A DNA stretch of 64,000 nucleotides, from contig CM073590.1 of NCBI GenBank assembly GCA_037074705.1, forward strand, positions 182,808,746 through 182,872,745, in the 5' to 3' direction. Positions 35,346 through 46,249 of the stretch are shown piece by piece. Every line of letters begins with the position of its first letter. Within the stretch, counting starts at the first letter, position 1. The position numbers were made by a program, and so were the translations under genes. The notes beneath the pieces were generated by a model, which saw nothing but the letters and a program-made list of their open reading frames with translations, was not told the origin of the DNA and did not search any database. Source of the DNA: Zhengitettix transpicula (taxonomy: Eukaryota > Arthropoda > Insecta > Orthoptera > Tetrigidae).

Positions 35346-35864
35346 AACTTTTTTTATTAATTATTTTCAATCAGACGTAATTTATTTCCTTTTTATATCC
35401 AGTTTTATTTTGACCTCTGGTGACAAGTCTCGTTTTAAACCATCTATGATTTTTTTGATTGGTAAATATTATTTATTGTGCAAGTGTGTGACATTTGAAG
35501 AGATCGAGAATCACTGGAAAAGTATTCCCTTCCCGAAAACGTTCCAATCGATAATGTATCCGTTCATTTACATGTATTAGGCCGAATGAGGTGAATGTAA
35601 TAAGGTGAGCTATTGAAGGCCATGTTCATTTGAGACTGTGGAAGGCTAGAAATAATAATAGTTTTATTTTCTTTGCACAGTGGGTACTAATCTCAATTGA
35701 GTATTACTAGTAAACGGTTCCTAACTAATTATTCCGTTGAAGCCCAACGTCGTTGCATGAGATTTAATACTTAATCATTTATTTTATTTTCAAATCATTG
35801 AGGAATGTGGGATTTGAGTCACGGCCGCCTGCGTACGGAAGTAGGATGGCAGCAAGACTGTATA

Positions 35865-36010
35865 ATAGACTTGATTAAAGATATTCTCCAAGTAATACAT
35901 ATATTAATATTTACATACTATTTTCGGTTTCTGTATACGAAAGGTTTAGAAACAAATTCGATTTGGAGTCGTATAGTATTTGAATGTCAATGAAGTGGGC
36001 TTTAACTAAT
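35865..36010. repeat. Second copy of the 33385-33530 segment
   Basis: About 150 bases in the same orientation as the first copy, and slightly longer: TATAGTATTTGAATGT is absent from the first. Confidence 0.7.
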
Positions 36011-36450
36011 TAAAGAGTGGTCATGAGGGTTGGTAAAGTGTTTGATTGGTAAGAATGTTTTTTACAGAATAGTGGTTTTCTTTACTGAGCGCTTTAGAAA
36101 ACTTGTTATGGATTATGAAAGAAGTGTTATGTAAGGCGCGGCCAGTGGAAGCAAAAATAAGTCAGGTTTGTGATATTTTGGAAGGGAATAAGCTCTGGAA
36201 ATTTTATTTTGTTTCCACCCCTTAAGAGTAGTTTTTAATTTATTAACTGTGTTGATGCAGGTGGTTTTTCAAATTTTGTAAGAGTTAGTATCAGAAAGAA
36301 GTTGGTGGATTTTTGACGGTCTAGAGCTGCAGTGACAGTTGTATGAAGGTTTTTTTTATCAGATTGCTATAAAAAATTTGGAAGGTGCTTTATGGTAGTG
36401 TCTTTGAATTATCAAGCAAAGTTTCAGTGATATTATTCCGATTTTTTTTT
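36000..36450 (-). pseudogene. Penelope-like element, RT N-terminal half
   Basis: On the minus strand translation gives LLSDTNSYKI, then VNKLKTTLKGWK, then ISRAYSLPKYHKPDLFLLPL (about 36205-36145). The last is the YGLPKIHKPxxPLRP box that opens the Penelope-like reverse transcriptase. The reading then continues as PLAAPYITLLS, with stops. The region 36010-36110 overlaps in content with 34745-34850, so this is either a second copy or the same copy split by the intervening + strand material. Confidence 0.7.
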
Positions 36451-38004
36451 GTGTTGTTTTGGAAAGAAGAGGCATTTTGAGGCTGACATAGTCAACAAAT
36501 TTTTTAAATATTTTTTTAAAAAAATTCTATATAATTCTCATTAAAAATAAAGTATATTCTAGATACAATTCTGTTCAGAATAAAGATAGTGACCCTGGGT
36601 GGAAAAGTTTACCTGATCCACAAAGTGAATTGAGTTAACTGAGGCACGACCGTAAATAAACTCTATTCAAATTAAAAGTGCACGTGTCGGTTTGTCAGCT
36701 TGTTTTAAGGTAATAAAATTAGAAGCGGCTAAACTGATTTTAATAGATTCTTTTTTCATACTTCTATTTTCCGCGGATAAAACGTAGACTTAAATAGTAT
36801 GGTGAATTTACATCAAAACAGGAGGTTTAGAGGAACTTTAAAGAGCATTTTAATTACTAGCTACGGATATCTGCATTGTCTTTGGATTTATTACACTTTA
36901 GGGATATCTTTGACACTTCATGCCGTTATTAACCCGGTAAGGTCGTGTACGTACTAATACTTCTATTTAATATAATGTGAATTATAATTGATTTCATGTA
37001 ACTAGCCAAAGTTATTATTTATTATTATGTTGTTGGTAAGTGAAAAATAATTTTAGAAGTCGTGTTTTAAAGTTAACATTATCAATAACAGTAGAGGAAT
37101 TAAAAAGAATATATTCCAGATCTTATGCAACACTGTCGAACGAATAGGATATAAATATTATCGAATAGATTTATTAAACTTTTCAAATGCAAAAGTTATA
37201 TTCTGTTATGGAACTAACATTTCGACAATGTTGCCATAGTTCATTTTCATTGGACAAAATAGTAAATCACGTAAATATAAAAATCTTGTACCCTAATATA
37301 TTTAATCACCATAAATAACACGATAAGTTATTCAGAAAGTAGCACCATTAAGAATTGTCTTTTATTTTTATATTTCGATGACCGGTTGTACCTGTTCGTT
37401 TTCCAAATCACTCTGTATTTATTTCAGTCGCCAGAAAATATAAGAATTATTTTTTATTATACGTGAATTTCGTATAGAAAGTGTACTTATGCGCCTGTAA
37501 AATTTACAAATCCCGAGACAAGTCCACATTCACGTATTGTAGCAGATGCTGGTGCCGGATGAAGAATTCCTTTTCCCTCCAGGAAGTAATCTAGATTAAG
37601 CCACGACGAAAATTGTTCTGCACGTTAGGGCTGAAGGGCGTGTTGAAAGAACATGATTCATCTTGAACACAGCGGAGCTTCCTATTTAAATATCATGCTA
37701 ATGAAATGCTGTTATAAAAATGCGGCTTGTAAATTATACCGAGGATCATTAAGTTTGTAGCCTTGAAAACTTATTTTCGCCTTTTAATGGAAGCCTTTGG
37801 GAGGGACGATAGCGCTGGTTAACGTCAATTTTCATTGTCGTGATTTATTCCTGACCTACATTATGGATTCATGAGAGTAACGGAACAAGGAGCGACCCTA
37901 AGCTCCCGTGAACCGTTCGTTTCAACAGAGGCGCTGTAAAATAAAAATATTAACGTGAAAAATATTACGTCTGAAAATTAATAATAAGGCAGATAGCTTT
38001 TGAG
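36451..38004. other. Intronic AT-rich stretch, no gene seen
   Basis: No recognisable coding frame or repeat family. Confidence 0.5.
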
Positions 38005-38130
38005 TTTTGTCGACTAACTGGCGTAGTTGTGACTCTCTATGCTCTTTCGTTTTTTTCTGCACCTGAAGAAAGGAACAAGGCTTCCAGAAACGTTGTGAGG
38101 TATTTATATTATCACTCCTTTTGACTGAAT
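38005..38130 (+). mobile_element. Penelope-like terminal repeat (pLTR)
   Basis: GAGTTTTGTCGACTAACTGG, GTAGTTGTGACTC, a hammerhead-like core and GAGGTATTTATATTATCACT in the same order as at 35221-35345. It stands alone, about 110 bases upstream of the mariner element. Confidence 0.65.
38059..38097 (+). ncRNA. Hammerhead-like ribozyme motif, intact core
   Basis: GCAC (38059-38062), CTGAAGA (38063-38069), AA, stem II GGAA/UUCC (38072-38075 with 38082-38085), loop CAAGGC, A, GAAAC (38087-38091), GTT, GTG. Stem I pairs CAC/GUG. Stem III would be the self-complementary ACGU tip, so cleavage would need a dimer, as proposed for minimal Penelope hammerheads. The predicted cut is after T38094. The weak point is an unpaired AA/A next to the core instead of a 10.1-11.1 base pair. 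Confidence 0.5.
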
Positions 38131-38238
38131 TCGGATATTATTATTAAAATGAAAATATGTTTCATATTAACGTGTGTAATTTTTTTTCCCATAAATGGCA
38201 ACATTATTTTTGGGAATAATTATATTTCAATTAAAGTA

Positions 38239-39493
38239 CGAGGGTGAATCAAATATAAACAAGACTTAATTTTGATTTTAAACGCACAAACAATCATAGT
38301 TTATTTTTCTACATAATCTCCTGATTTATAAACACATTTTTCCCAGCGTATAGGTAATTTTTTAATTCCTTCCACGTAAAAAGAGTCAGGTCGCACATAT
38401 GCTTCAACCTCATTATTGCTGTGGAATTTTTGCCCTCCCAAAGCTTCCTTGAGAGGACCAAAGACATGGAAGTCGCAGGGAGACAGGTCTGGACTGTATG
38501 GAGGGTGTTCCAGTGTCTACCAACCCAGTTGCTCCAATTTTTGTACGGTCAGGGCTGCTGTATGGGGACGAGCATTGTCATGGAGGAGAATCACTTTTCT
38601 CATTGGAAGGTCTCGTCTTTTGCGGCGATATGCAAGTCTGACCTCAGTCAAAATTTGGCATTAGTATGCCGCATTAATTGTTCTGCGCTCATGCAAAAAA
38701 TCAAGGTGGAGCAGGCCACGCTGGTCAAAAAAAAACGGTAGCCAAAACCTTGCCAGCCGATAATCGTGACTTGGCTTTCACTGGTCCGGTTTCTCCTTTC
38801 TTCCTCCACTCCATACTCGCTTGTTTCGACTCAGGGGTGTAGTGATGCACCCACGTTTCATCACAGGTGACAATGTGAGAAAGAAATGGGTCTCCTTCTT
38901 CCCGAAATCGTGCAAGAAGACGTTCACACACTTGAAAACGATTCAGTTTCTGGTCAACTGTGAGAAGGCGAGGAACCCACCTTGCGATACCCTAGCTCCT
39001 CTGAGAGTATAGAGTAAGTGCGCCCATAACTTATTTCAACCTTAATTGCAATATCCGAAGTTGTTAGACTCCTATCACCTTCAACAAGTTGACGAACACT
39101 GTCGATGTTGCCCGCTGTAATGCTGGTGCGGGGTCTGCGGTCATGGCTCTCATTTTCAACACGTTCACGGCCCTCCACGAACTGTTTATGCCAAGCGAAC
39201 ACTCTAGCTCGCGACAGCGTCTCTTCCCCGAACTGTGCAGTCAATCTTCTCAAGATTTCGGCCGGTTTTACACCTTCTGCAGCTAAAAACTTGATAACAA
39301 TACGTTGCGCAATAGAGGGAGGTACCTCCTGCTCGGACATCGTAACGATGGACACTGAGCGAGTCTATGATGATGAGTCACGTGCTTCCCCACTCCTTAC
39401 AAACCAACCTAACAGCCAACAACAGCGGAACGTTCTTTCATCACTATTGCGCGCGCAGGTCCAAAAGTCTCGTTTATATTTGATTCACCCTCG
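38239..39493 (-). mobile_element. Full-length mariner element
   Basis: Perfect 22-bp terminal inverted repeats, CGAGGGTGAATCAAATATAA plus AC at 38239-38260 and the reverse complement at 39472-39493, extendable to about 28 bp with one mismatch. TA dinucleotides flank both sides (38237-38238 and 39494-39495), the standard mariner target duplication. Length is 1255 bp, typical of the family. The transposase lies on the minus strand and is broken. Intact ends mean it could still be moved by a related transposase. Confidence 0.95.
38301..39355 (-). pseudogene. Mariner transposase, frameshifted
   Basis: The frame starts at ATG 39355 (or 39343, MSEQEVPPSIAQRI) and would end at TAA 38303, about 350 codons, normal for mariner. 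The N-terminal helix-turn-helix part is intact to about 38990. A small indel near 38985-38995 then shifts the frame (LGYRKV to WVPRLLTVDQKL). The next part carries CDETWVHHYTPESK, with the first catalytic Asp. A T-run (A-run 38728-38736 on +) causes a second shift. The second Asp is in LLHDNARPHTA (around 38580), and the last in YSPDLSPCDFHVFGPLK (about 38498-38448), giving D,D34D. A stop also appears just before TLEHPPYSPD. Confidence 0.9.
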
Positions 39494-39495
39494 TA

Positions 39496-39879
39496 GTATA
39501 CGTCAAACATTTACTTCGAAAATCGCAATTCGTTGCACCACAAAGTGCAATGATTTCTTGTAGACCAAATCTTTGAATCTTAGGTAGTATTAGTGAAGTC
39601 TAATGATAATGCAGAAATCAAGGAGTAGAATACCTGATCGACGACATCAATCGATTGATAGGAAGAAAATGTTAACAGAACTATCATAAGGAGAATTCAG
39701 TTTTTACATCTGCGAATATTCAGATAGATCAGCGTATCTTTTGATTAACTCCAGCAGTAGAAACACAACGGGTTTTTTTGGTAGTTAGTTATCAACTGTC
39801 TCAAATAAAATTCTTTTAATCAAAAAAAAATTTATTTATGTCGAATTATAAAACAGTTAGATCAATAAATATCCAAATA
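39496..39879. other. No gene seen
   Basis: AT-rich, unremarkable. Confidence 0.5.
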
Positions 39880-40000
39880 ACAGACTAAAATAAGTGCAAG
39901 TTTAAGAAACACACATTTGTGCAATCCTTGTTGCTTTCGTCAGGTGATTGAAAATCAGCAAGCGCCGTAAAGACGACACACCACGCAAACAAGGTGACGA
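39880..40000 (-). mobile_element. Penelope-like terminal repeat fragment
   Basis: Minus strand: CACCTGACGAAAGCAACAAG then GATTGCACAAATG. Stem II here is GCAA/UUGC, a compensated change from the GGGA/UCCC and GGAA/UUCC of other copies. GAAAC has decayed to CAAAT, so this copy should not cleave. Confidence 0.55.
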
Positions 40001-41049
40001 ACTCGAAATACAATTTTAAAGCCATTGCGATGTTTCTACCTTACTTAGAAAATAAGGCAAACTAATTATTTGCAGTGCTATTGAAATCGATTAAAATTCA
40101 ATATTATAAATATTTCGTGTAAGTGATTTGGTGCCCGATAAACAGACTACCCATTAAGAAGATTAAGTGGGCCGACTCCATCTTACAATATTTTTTCGCA
40201 ATTTGTTTCAATAATTATTAATAGTGTGTTATGAGTTTGCTTACAAATTAGGATCCTGGACCAATCTGTACGGAAGTTAGTTTCCGCTGATTACCGTGAG
40301 TTCGATAGCCGACGTAGGGTTACTGTTTACCCGGTTATTAACATTCTTCAAGATTAATGTGCACAAAAAACAAAATGATTTTAATATTTCCTTCTCCAGT
40401 GCGTTTGTTCTTGGAGATTTCAAGCTCCTCCTTAGAAAGCACTTAATATTTCATACTTGTAGAAGGTATAAGTCCTCTCTAGACAGAAGACAGAAGCAGA
40501 AATGAAGTTGCAGCCAGCAGACTTCTCTCCAGCTCTTAATACAACATATATTCATTACGCGAACTGTTTGCTAAGGTACTCGCTCCCTTTACATGTCGCT
40601 TTCAACGCACTGCGTATGAAAGCGTCACTGTAAATACCGTGGGGAGGAAAAAAAAGAGACTCGGTTTATGTTTGAAGAACGATTCCATGTCGCGAGACTC
40701 TTGCCATAATCATTAACTGAATTAAATATCTCAGCTGTTTCTTATTTGCATATTCATGTATTCACTAATTGAATAATTCCTAAAACTGAATATAACACGC
40801 TCACACGAAGATAACTTTGAATAAATTACGCAAAAGGAAGCACTATCTCGGGAAACAAGTTTGTAATAGTAGGTACGCTAAAAATAACCGTTTATTACAA
40901 ACATCGTGCTTATTATATACTGGTAAATAAATCATTCAAATTTCAGGAGAAACAAGATCCCGTTGTACTTTTCTGTTACAAACGTTACAGTTATAATACA
41001 TTAAATTACATATTTGAATAAACCTGCTTCAAAACGTTTTTAAATTGTT
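40001..41049. other. No gene seen
   Basis: AT-rich intronic sequence. A 69-codon + frame at 40296-40505 has no recognisable motif. Confidence 0.5.
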
Positions 41050-41405
41050 ATTTTTTAGAGTAACAGGCTATGTATAGGCTAATCCACTTGGTGGCAACTC
41101 CCCTTTAATATCATTGGAAGGGATCTGAAAGAGGTGATGCGGAAGGGTAGAGGAAGGTAGCCAAGGGTTAACAAGGGTCCCCGGGCTATAGTTTAAGGAT
41201 CCTACACGGCATTCGCCTAAAAGTAATGCAGGAAAAACCCTAGAAAAAACTGCATCAGGTAGGTCGGGCATTGGGTACTTGTTCCACGCCTTTCCGATGG
41301 CGGGAGAGGGGATTGCTGTGGGGTCGCAGCTTTTCCCTCGCCGTACCTGGACCGGTTTAGGAGGCAGCTGGCCGACTATTCCAATAGAAATAGCGGTCAA
41401 CTCTT
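41050..41405 (-). mobile_element. GC-rich A-tailed retroposon, unit 6a
   Basis: Minus-strand unit with tail near 41049-41057. The order GGTAGCCAAGGGTTAAC, AAGGATCCTACACGG, CAGGTAGGTCGGGCATTGGG and AGGAGGCAGCTGGCCGAC is complete. A frame of 127 codons (41451 to 41068) runs through unit 6a from within 6b, the longest version of the family frame. Directly joined to unit 6b. Confidence 0.8.
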
Positions 41406-41912
41406 TTTTTCTAGGGCAACAGGTTACATGAGGGTAATCCACGTTGGGCAATTCCCCTTTAATAGCATAGGAAGGGATTTGAAATGGGGGATGCGGAAGG
41501 GTAGAGGAAGGTAGCCAAGGGTTAACTAGGGCCCCCGGGCTATATTTTAAGGATCCTACCCGGCATTCGCCTAAAGGAATGCAGGGAAAACCTTAGAAAA
41601 ACCTGCATCGGGTAGGTCGGGCATTGGGTACTTGTCCCACGCCCTTCCGATAGCGGGGGAGGAGTTTGCTGTGGGGACGCAGCATTCCGTTCTCCGTGCC
41701 TCGACCAGTTTAGGAGGCAGCTGGCCGACTATTCCAATGGGAATAGCGAACAACTCTTACCGTATGCCCAAGGCCTGCGACCCCGGAACATACACCTCTC
41801 AAAACAGACCGAGGTGCCTCGGCATGTGGGAATCTTAGTTCAAAAAAAAAAAAACACAGAGATGTGAGAGCATCCCCAAAGGTAGCCCCCGCCAGAGCTC
41901 TAGCGGACAACT
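41406..41912 (-). mobile_element. GC-rich A-tailed retroposon, unit 6b
   Basis: Second, near full-length unit of a head-to-tail dimer. The T-run linker is at 41405-41411. The 5' end reaches GGTAGCCCCCGCCAGAGC near 41897. An A-run of 12 at 41842-41853 interrupts the usual CAGTTCAAACACGG region. Confidence 0.8.
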
Positions 41913-41962
41913 ATTATAAGCGGTAATTATTATTAAAATGAAAAAAAATACGTCTGAGAGAA

Positions 41963-42218
41963 AATAATGAATAAGAAAAATATCCAAATCAGACAAAAAA
42001 GGTCATATTAATACCACACAACGCTTCTGGGATCCTAGATCCTTTCGTCTGGTGCTAAGAAGAGTTAAGAGAAGTACAACTGCACTGGTCAGTTGACAAC
42101 CCTCAAAAGCCTAACCCTCTTCTTAGCACCTGACGAAAGGGACAAGGATCCCAGAAACGTTGTGTGGTATTTATATTACCTTTTTTGTCTGATTTGGATA
42201 TCTTTCTTATTCATTATT
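41963..42218. mobile_element. Inverted pair of Penelope-like termini (102-bp arms)
   Basis: The left arm 41963-42064 is the reverse complement of the right arm 42117-42218 at about 90 percent identity by eye, with a 52-bp spacer holding GTACAACTGCACTGGTCAG. Each arm is one copy of the hammerhead-containing terminal sequence, in outward-facing orientation. The right arm is intact; the left has CAGACGA in place of CTGACGA and GAAGC in place of GAAAC. Confidence 0.75.
42126..42165 (+). ncRNA. Hammerhead-like ribozyme motif, best-preserved copy
   Basis: GCAC (42126-42129), CTGACGA (42130-42136), AA, stem II GGGA/UCCC (42139-42142 with 42149-42152), loop CAAGGA, A, GAAAC (42154-42158), GTT with predicted cut after T42161, then GTGT (42162-42165) pairing with GCAC. 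Every invariant core base of the hammerhead is present. Stem III is only the self-complementary ACGU, as in minimal type I hammerheads of Penelope-like elements. The A-rich asymmetry beside the core is the main reason for caution. Confidence 0.5.
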
Positions 42219-43256
42219 TATTTATTTGTAAATTGTTCCTTAAAGAACCACTACATCCATGTATTTAATGTACTTCAATGAATTATCGTAGCTTATGACC
42301 ATTAGGTTCCAGTTCAGAAATATTATTGCCGATCTTAGTTGGTAGCAAAATGTCCTTATTTCAGATCCCTCCACCCTTTAGGGCATATATCTTTTAGTAT
42401 CACCTCAGGGGCATCTGTTAGTTTCTAAGAGGGCTAAATTGGGATGCAGATATGAAACAACATGTAACTTACGGAAATCTGAAATTTTTGGGATACGTGG
42501 TCGTGGCCTGTCTTAGCTCAACCTCTTAAACCAGATTTATCTACTCCCCGGTCAGCTTCAGAATATTTTTTTCTGTTTTTTTTAATGTTTTTTTCAAGAA
42601 AGAAAATTTAAGCGGGGTATTACAATTGCACTAAAATAATAATTATCAAATTAATGTGAGTTATTGACAAATCAGACCTAATTATATTTATGTTGAATAA
42701 ATGCAACATCATGATCAACGTATGATATTTTTTCCGTATTGTATTCACAAAATTACATTTAAAAATTTTTAGTTTTTTAAAAAATCATGCACTAAAGGGT
42801 TAAGTGTTCCAGTACGTATGTTACTCCCTTGTACAGCTCTGGAATTTATTTATCTTCAGATCGACTTAATTACTCATGAATTAAGTTTCCGTATTTCTAT
42901 CTCAACCTTCTAAAACATTAAGCAAGTTTCTTATACGCAAGTCATTTCTGAAAGTACACATTAGTTCAATTTATAAATATAACTTTTAAACGGTGTAGCT
43001 TCTTTCTTCATTTGGTCGTTAGGATTAATAATAATATTATATCCATTAGCTTGGGTTCATTGGACACGCTACTTGGTAAGTTAATGTGAAATAGAATTAT
43101 GCCTGTTTTTTTATTTGAGTTCAATTTTGGTAATTTTAGTCACCAGAGATACCGACCTCCTCTTTTTCGCTTTATAATTTGACTCTTCTGTTGCTTTCTG
43201 GAGAATATTGCTTACTGCTTCTTTATAACGCTGATAATCAGATAATAATGCTTATA
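42219..43256. other. No gene seen
   Basis: AT-rich intronic sequence without recognisable repeats. Confidence 0.5.
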
Positions 43257-43275
43257 CAAACAAACAAACAAACAA

Positions 43276-43315
<40 letters not shown>
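43257..43315. repeat. Compound microsatellite (AAAC)n (AC)n (AT)n
   Basis: Three adjacent simple repeats leading directly into the LTR-like repeat at 43316. Confidence 0.95.
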
Positions 43316-44313
43316 TGTAATAATTAACTAAATGGACCTTTAATTTAATTTGCCCCACGTTGTGGTAGCCATTTTGTAATAAACACTAAAGATGGGCTTT
43401 TTTAAATGAAAGATTAATAAAATTTACAAACAATATTTTTATTGTGGCAATAACTCAAACAATTACAAATTTATAATATTGAATTTCTCAGGGTCTTCAC
43501 AGGGTTTGATAATGGAGAAATCAAAAATATTTATAATATTATTAACAATTATCACAATTAAAAACAAAGAAATTTTCTCATCACATAAACTAGAACGAAA
43601 TTTAATTGTGAACGAAATTAAAAGTAAAAAGATTGACTCTGATTAACAATTTTAATCAAAAAGAGAACGAAATCTGACAGCAATCTTTCAATTAAGTTTA
43701 CATAATAATTTGTTTTGTAAATTGTTACTCACGTCTGCCCAGCATTCCAGCATACCTTTAATTTTTGAAAACACTATTGCGGGGTTCTAAACTCACAGAT
43801 TCTACACCAAATTTTTAAGCCAAAATTTTATATGATGTCAGGAACTCGGATGATCCTCCTTTCGTCATGTATCGGTTGACCGGTCGCCTTAGGTGAATTC
43901 TGCGATTTGTCGATTGGGTAGTCTTTATTGTTCCGGACTTAAACCGAAACTTTTGCTATTTCTGGCCGACTATGGACACAAAAACAGACTTTTCTTAGCA
44001 GGTTTCGACGTTATACTTTTATGAATGTTTTACTTTGTCCTGCTAATTGCCAACCCTCTTGAATTCGCCTTCGAAAAACTGTTATACCTCGACGAGGTCT
44101 TTCCGTGAACTCTATCTCACCATATCTCCCTGCGAACTGTACTCTCGTCTCACAGTTTGAGTGCGCATACGCCATGTTGACGGACCTTCCGACAAAGGAA
44201 CAGAGCAGGATTTTATATTGTTGTTCCATTGGCTCCTGCCGCTACAAAGGATTTCTCAAACAATTTATATTTTTATGTTGAAACAATTAATGTCCTAATT
44301 AATTGGAATTACA
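43316..44313 (-). mobile_element. Solo-LTR-like repeat, copy 2
   Basis: Begins TGTAATAATTAACTAAATGG and ends AATTGGAATTACA, flanked by ATAT. On the minus strand, CAATATAAAATCC near 44209-44220 looks like a TATA box with start-site context, and AATAAA lies near 43437-43442. That layout suits an LTR read on the minus strand. The 72-codon frame 44011-44229 (minus) lies inside and is not supported. Confidence 0.5.
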
Positions 44314-45640
44314 ATATATATATATAACGTGAAGATACTATAAATATATATTTGGGCAGTATAATGATAAAGATTACTAAAATGCAGGTTCGAATATAGA
44401 AATAAAATTCACTTTTCTGATTCTATCAGGTTTTAATAAACCCAGATACGTTTCGTATACAACCAAAAAAATAAAAGATTTTAATGCAATAATTTTTCAT
44501 TAGATTAATGCATAAAAAAATTATTTTCTTATACAATATTGAATATTTCTGAATATTGCTGGCATTTAGTTGATATAATGTAGTTATTTTCCTAAGATTA
44601 AGAGAAAGAGCTTTAAAAATACTCAACGAAATGCTCAAATTTCTATTTGTTATACATTTATTGATTGAAAATTTTTCTATTTGACTTCAAAATCACATAT
44701 TTAAATTTACGTGAATATTTCTCACTTTCACGTTATATTCTGTCAAAACTTAAGGATTTTTGTTCGTAAGAATAAGACGTAAGCTACAGTGAATAATAAT
44801 AATTGTAAATTATAAACATATTTATATATCAATTCGGAATATTTACAATAATGAACACTTTCAGCCAAAATTACTTAAAGGTATGAATACTGTCATATTT
44901 TTTCCAGTTTCTTTCAATTACTAGAAAAGACGACGTTTATGTAGCTTAAGAATAGATTGGACAAATTTTTGCTGACTTTGAAGCAGCTCGATTGTGCAAT
45001 ATGTAGTAAAATAAATTCCCTACAGACTTTCTACCCGAGAAAACCTGGAATGATAAATACCGTTGTTTCTGTTGTGTCATTCAACGTCTCTGCGTTACAT
45101 CTTCAATATCCGCAATGTTAAATTTTACTTTATATTGAGGTTAATGAAGTTTAGCAAACCATATCTTTTAATAATTAATAAATGTAGTAAATAATTTATT
45201 AATTATCATGCGATTTTTCTATGTTTTTCTGATATATTTTTTGTGGTTCACAAGTTAAAAACAAAAGAAATTTTGAGGATATTGATTGGCATTTCTGTTG
45301 GCACGTGTGGCAGTTTCAAGCTTAATCTTGTGAATGGCGCTCTAACTTCGCAACTAAGAGATCATGTTCGATTCCGTCGATTTGTATGTCACGCAGACGG
45401 GAGCCGGTGAATTATATAGTACCAAGACTTCATTCAGCCACCTACACTGCCTTCGTGTAGACTGCAAAGACGGTGTCTCTTGCAAAGGGTAAATCGAATC
45501 GTCTTCCCACTACATCCCACGTCTTACCCCTCTATTTTTGCATTCAGCGTACTGAAAATTTTTAATTGTAACGTATTAAAAGAATTATATGAAACAACGA
45601 CTTGATTTGTTACTTGGGACATCCTACACTTTTATTTTGT
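44314..45640. other. No gene seen
   Basis: AT-rich. The GC-richer patch at 45300-45540 has no open frame of note. Confidence 0.5.
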
Positions 45641-46249
45641 ACTAGCTAGGTGCCCGGCGTTTCTCGTGTACTTATTTATATAAACTCGAAAAAGTATTTA
45701 ATTGAATACTTAAATATATTCCTTGAGTATTTCAGGATATAATCGTCACTCAGTCTTCATACATTACGAAATATTACATTGATGAAATTGTTAGCTAGAC
45801 TCACAACTAATACAGCGCGAAAATTAACTTACATTTTACGCAAGGATGGTAAAGTAATTCGTATTCTTCTTTATTACCATTCGATGGAGTATTGCTGTAT
45901 AAAATTATACTTTTTATTTAAAGAAAATATTTCTGCTTTATTTCATTCCTAATAAAGGAAATATTTCCTTTGTTCGTTGCGTAGTAACGTCTTTCTCTCG
46001 CGTGACGTCATTGTCTCTTGGAGCGCAGTAATTTAATATTTTATGATCACGGTTTTTAATTATAATTCTTTCCACATGTATGCTAGGCGTTTCTCACCCT
46101 CACAGTACCGTTTCTCGTGTTTTGAAGAATATGTGTACCAATTTTTGTTGCATTCTGTCTACGCTTTTAAATTTGAATAGAAATTAACGTAAATACATAC
46201 ATACATACATACATACATACAAATATACATCCTTTTTTATTATATAGAT
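45641..46249 (+). mobile_element. RTE-like element, short form, copy C
   Basis: 609 bp with the same start and end as copy B and few differences in the first 450 bases. The last 150 bases are more diverged (CGTGTTTTGAAGAATATG against CGATTTTGGCAGAATACG). Confidence 0.75.

Noticed and set aside
35308..35580. 90-codon + frame after the Penelope-like terminus
   Set aside because: Starts inside the terminal repeat and has a hydrophobic AT-driven composition without a known domain.
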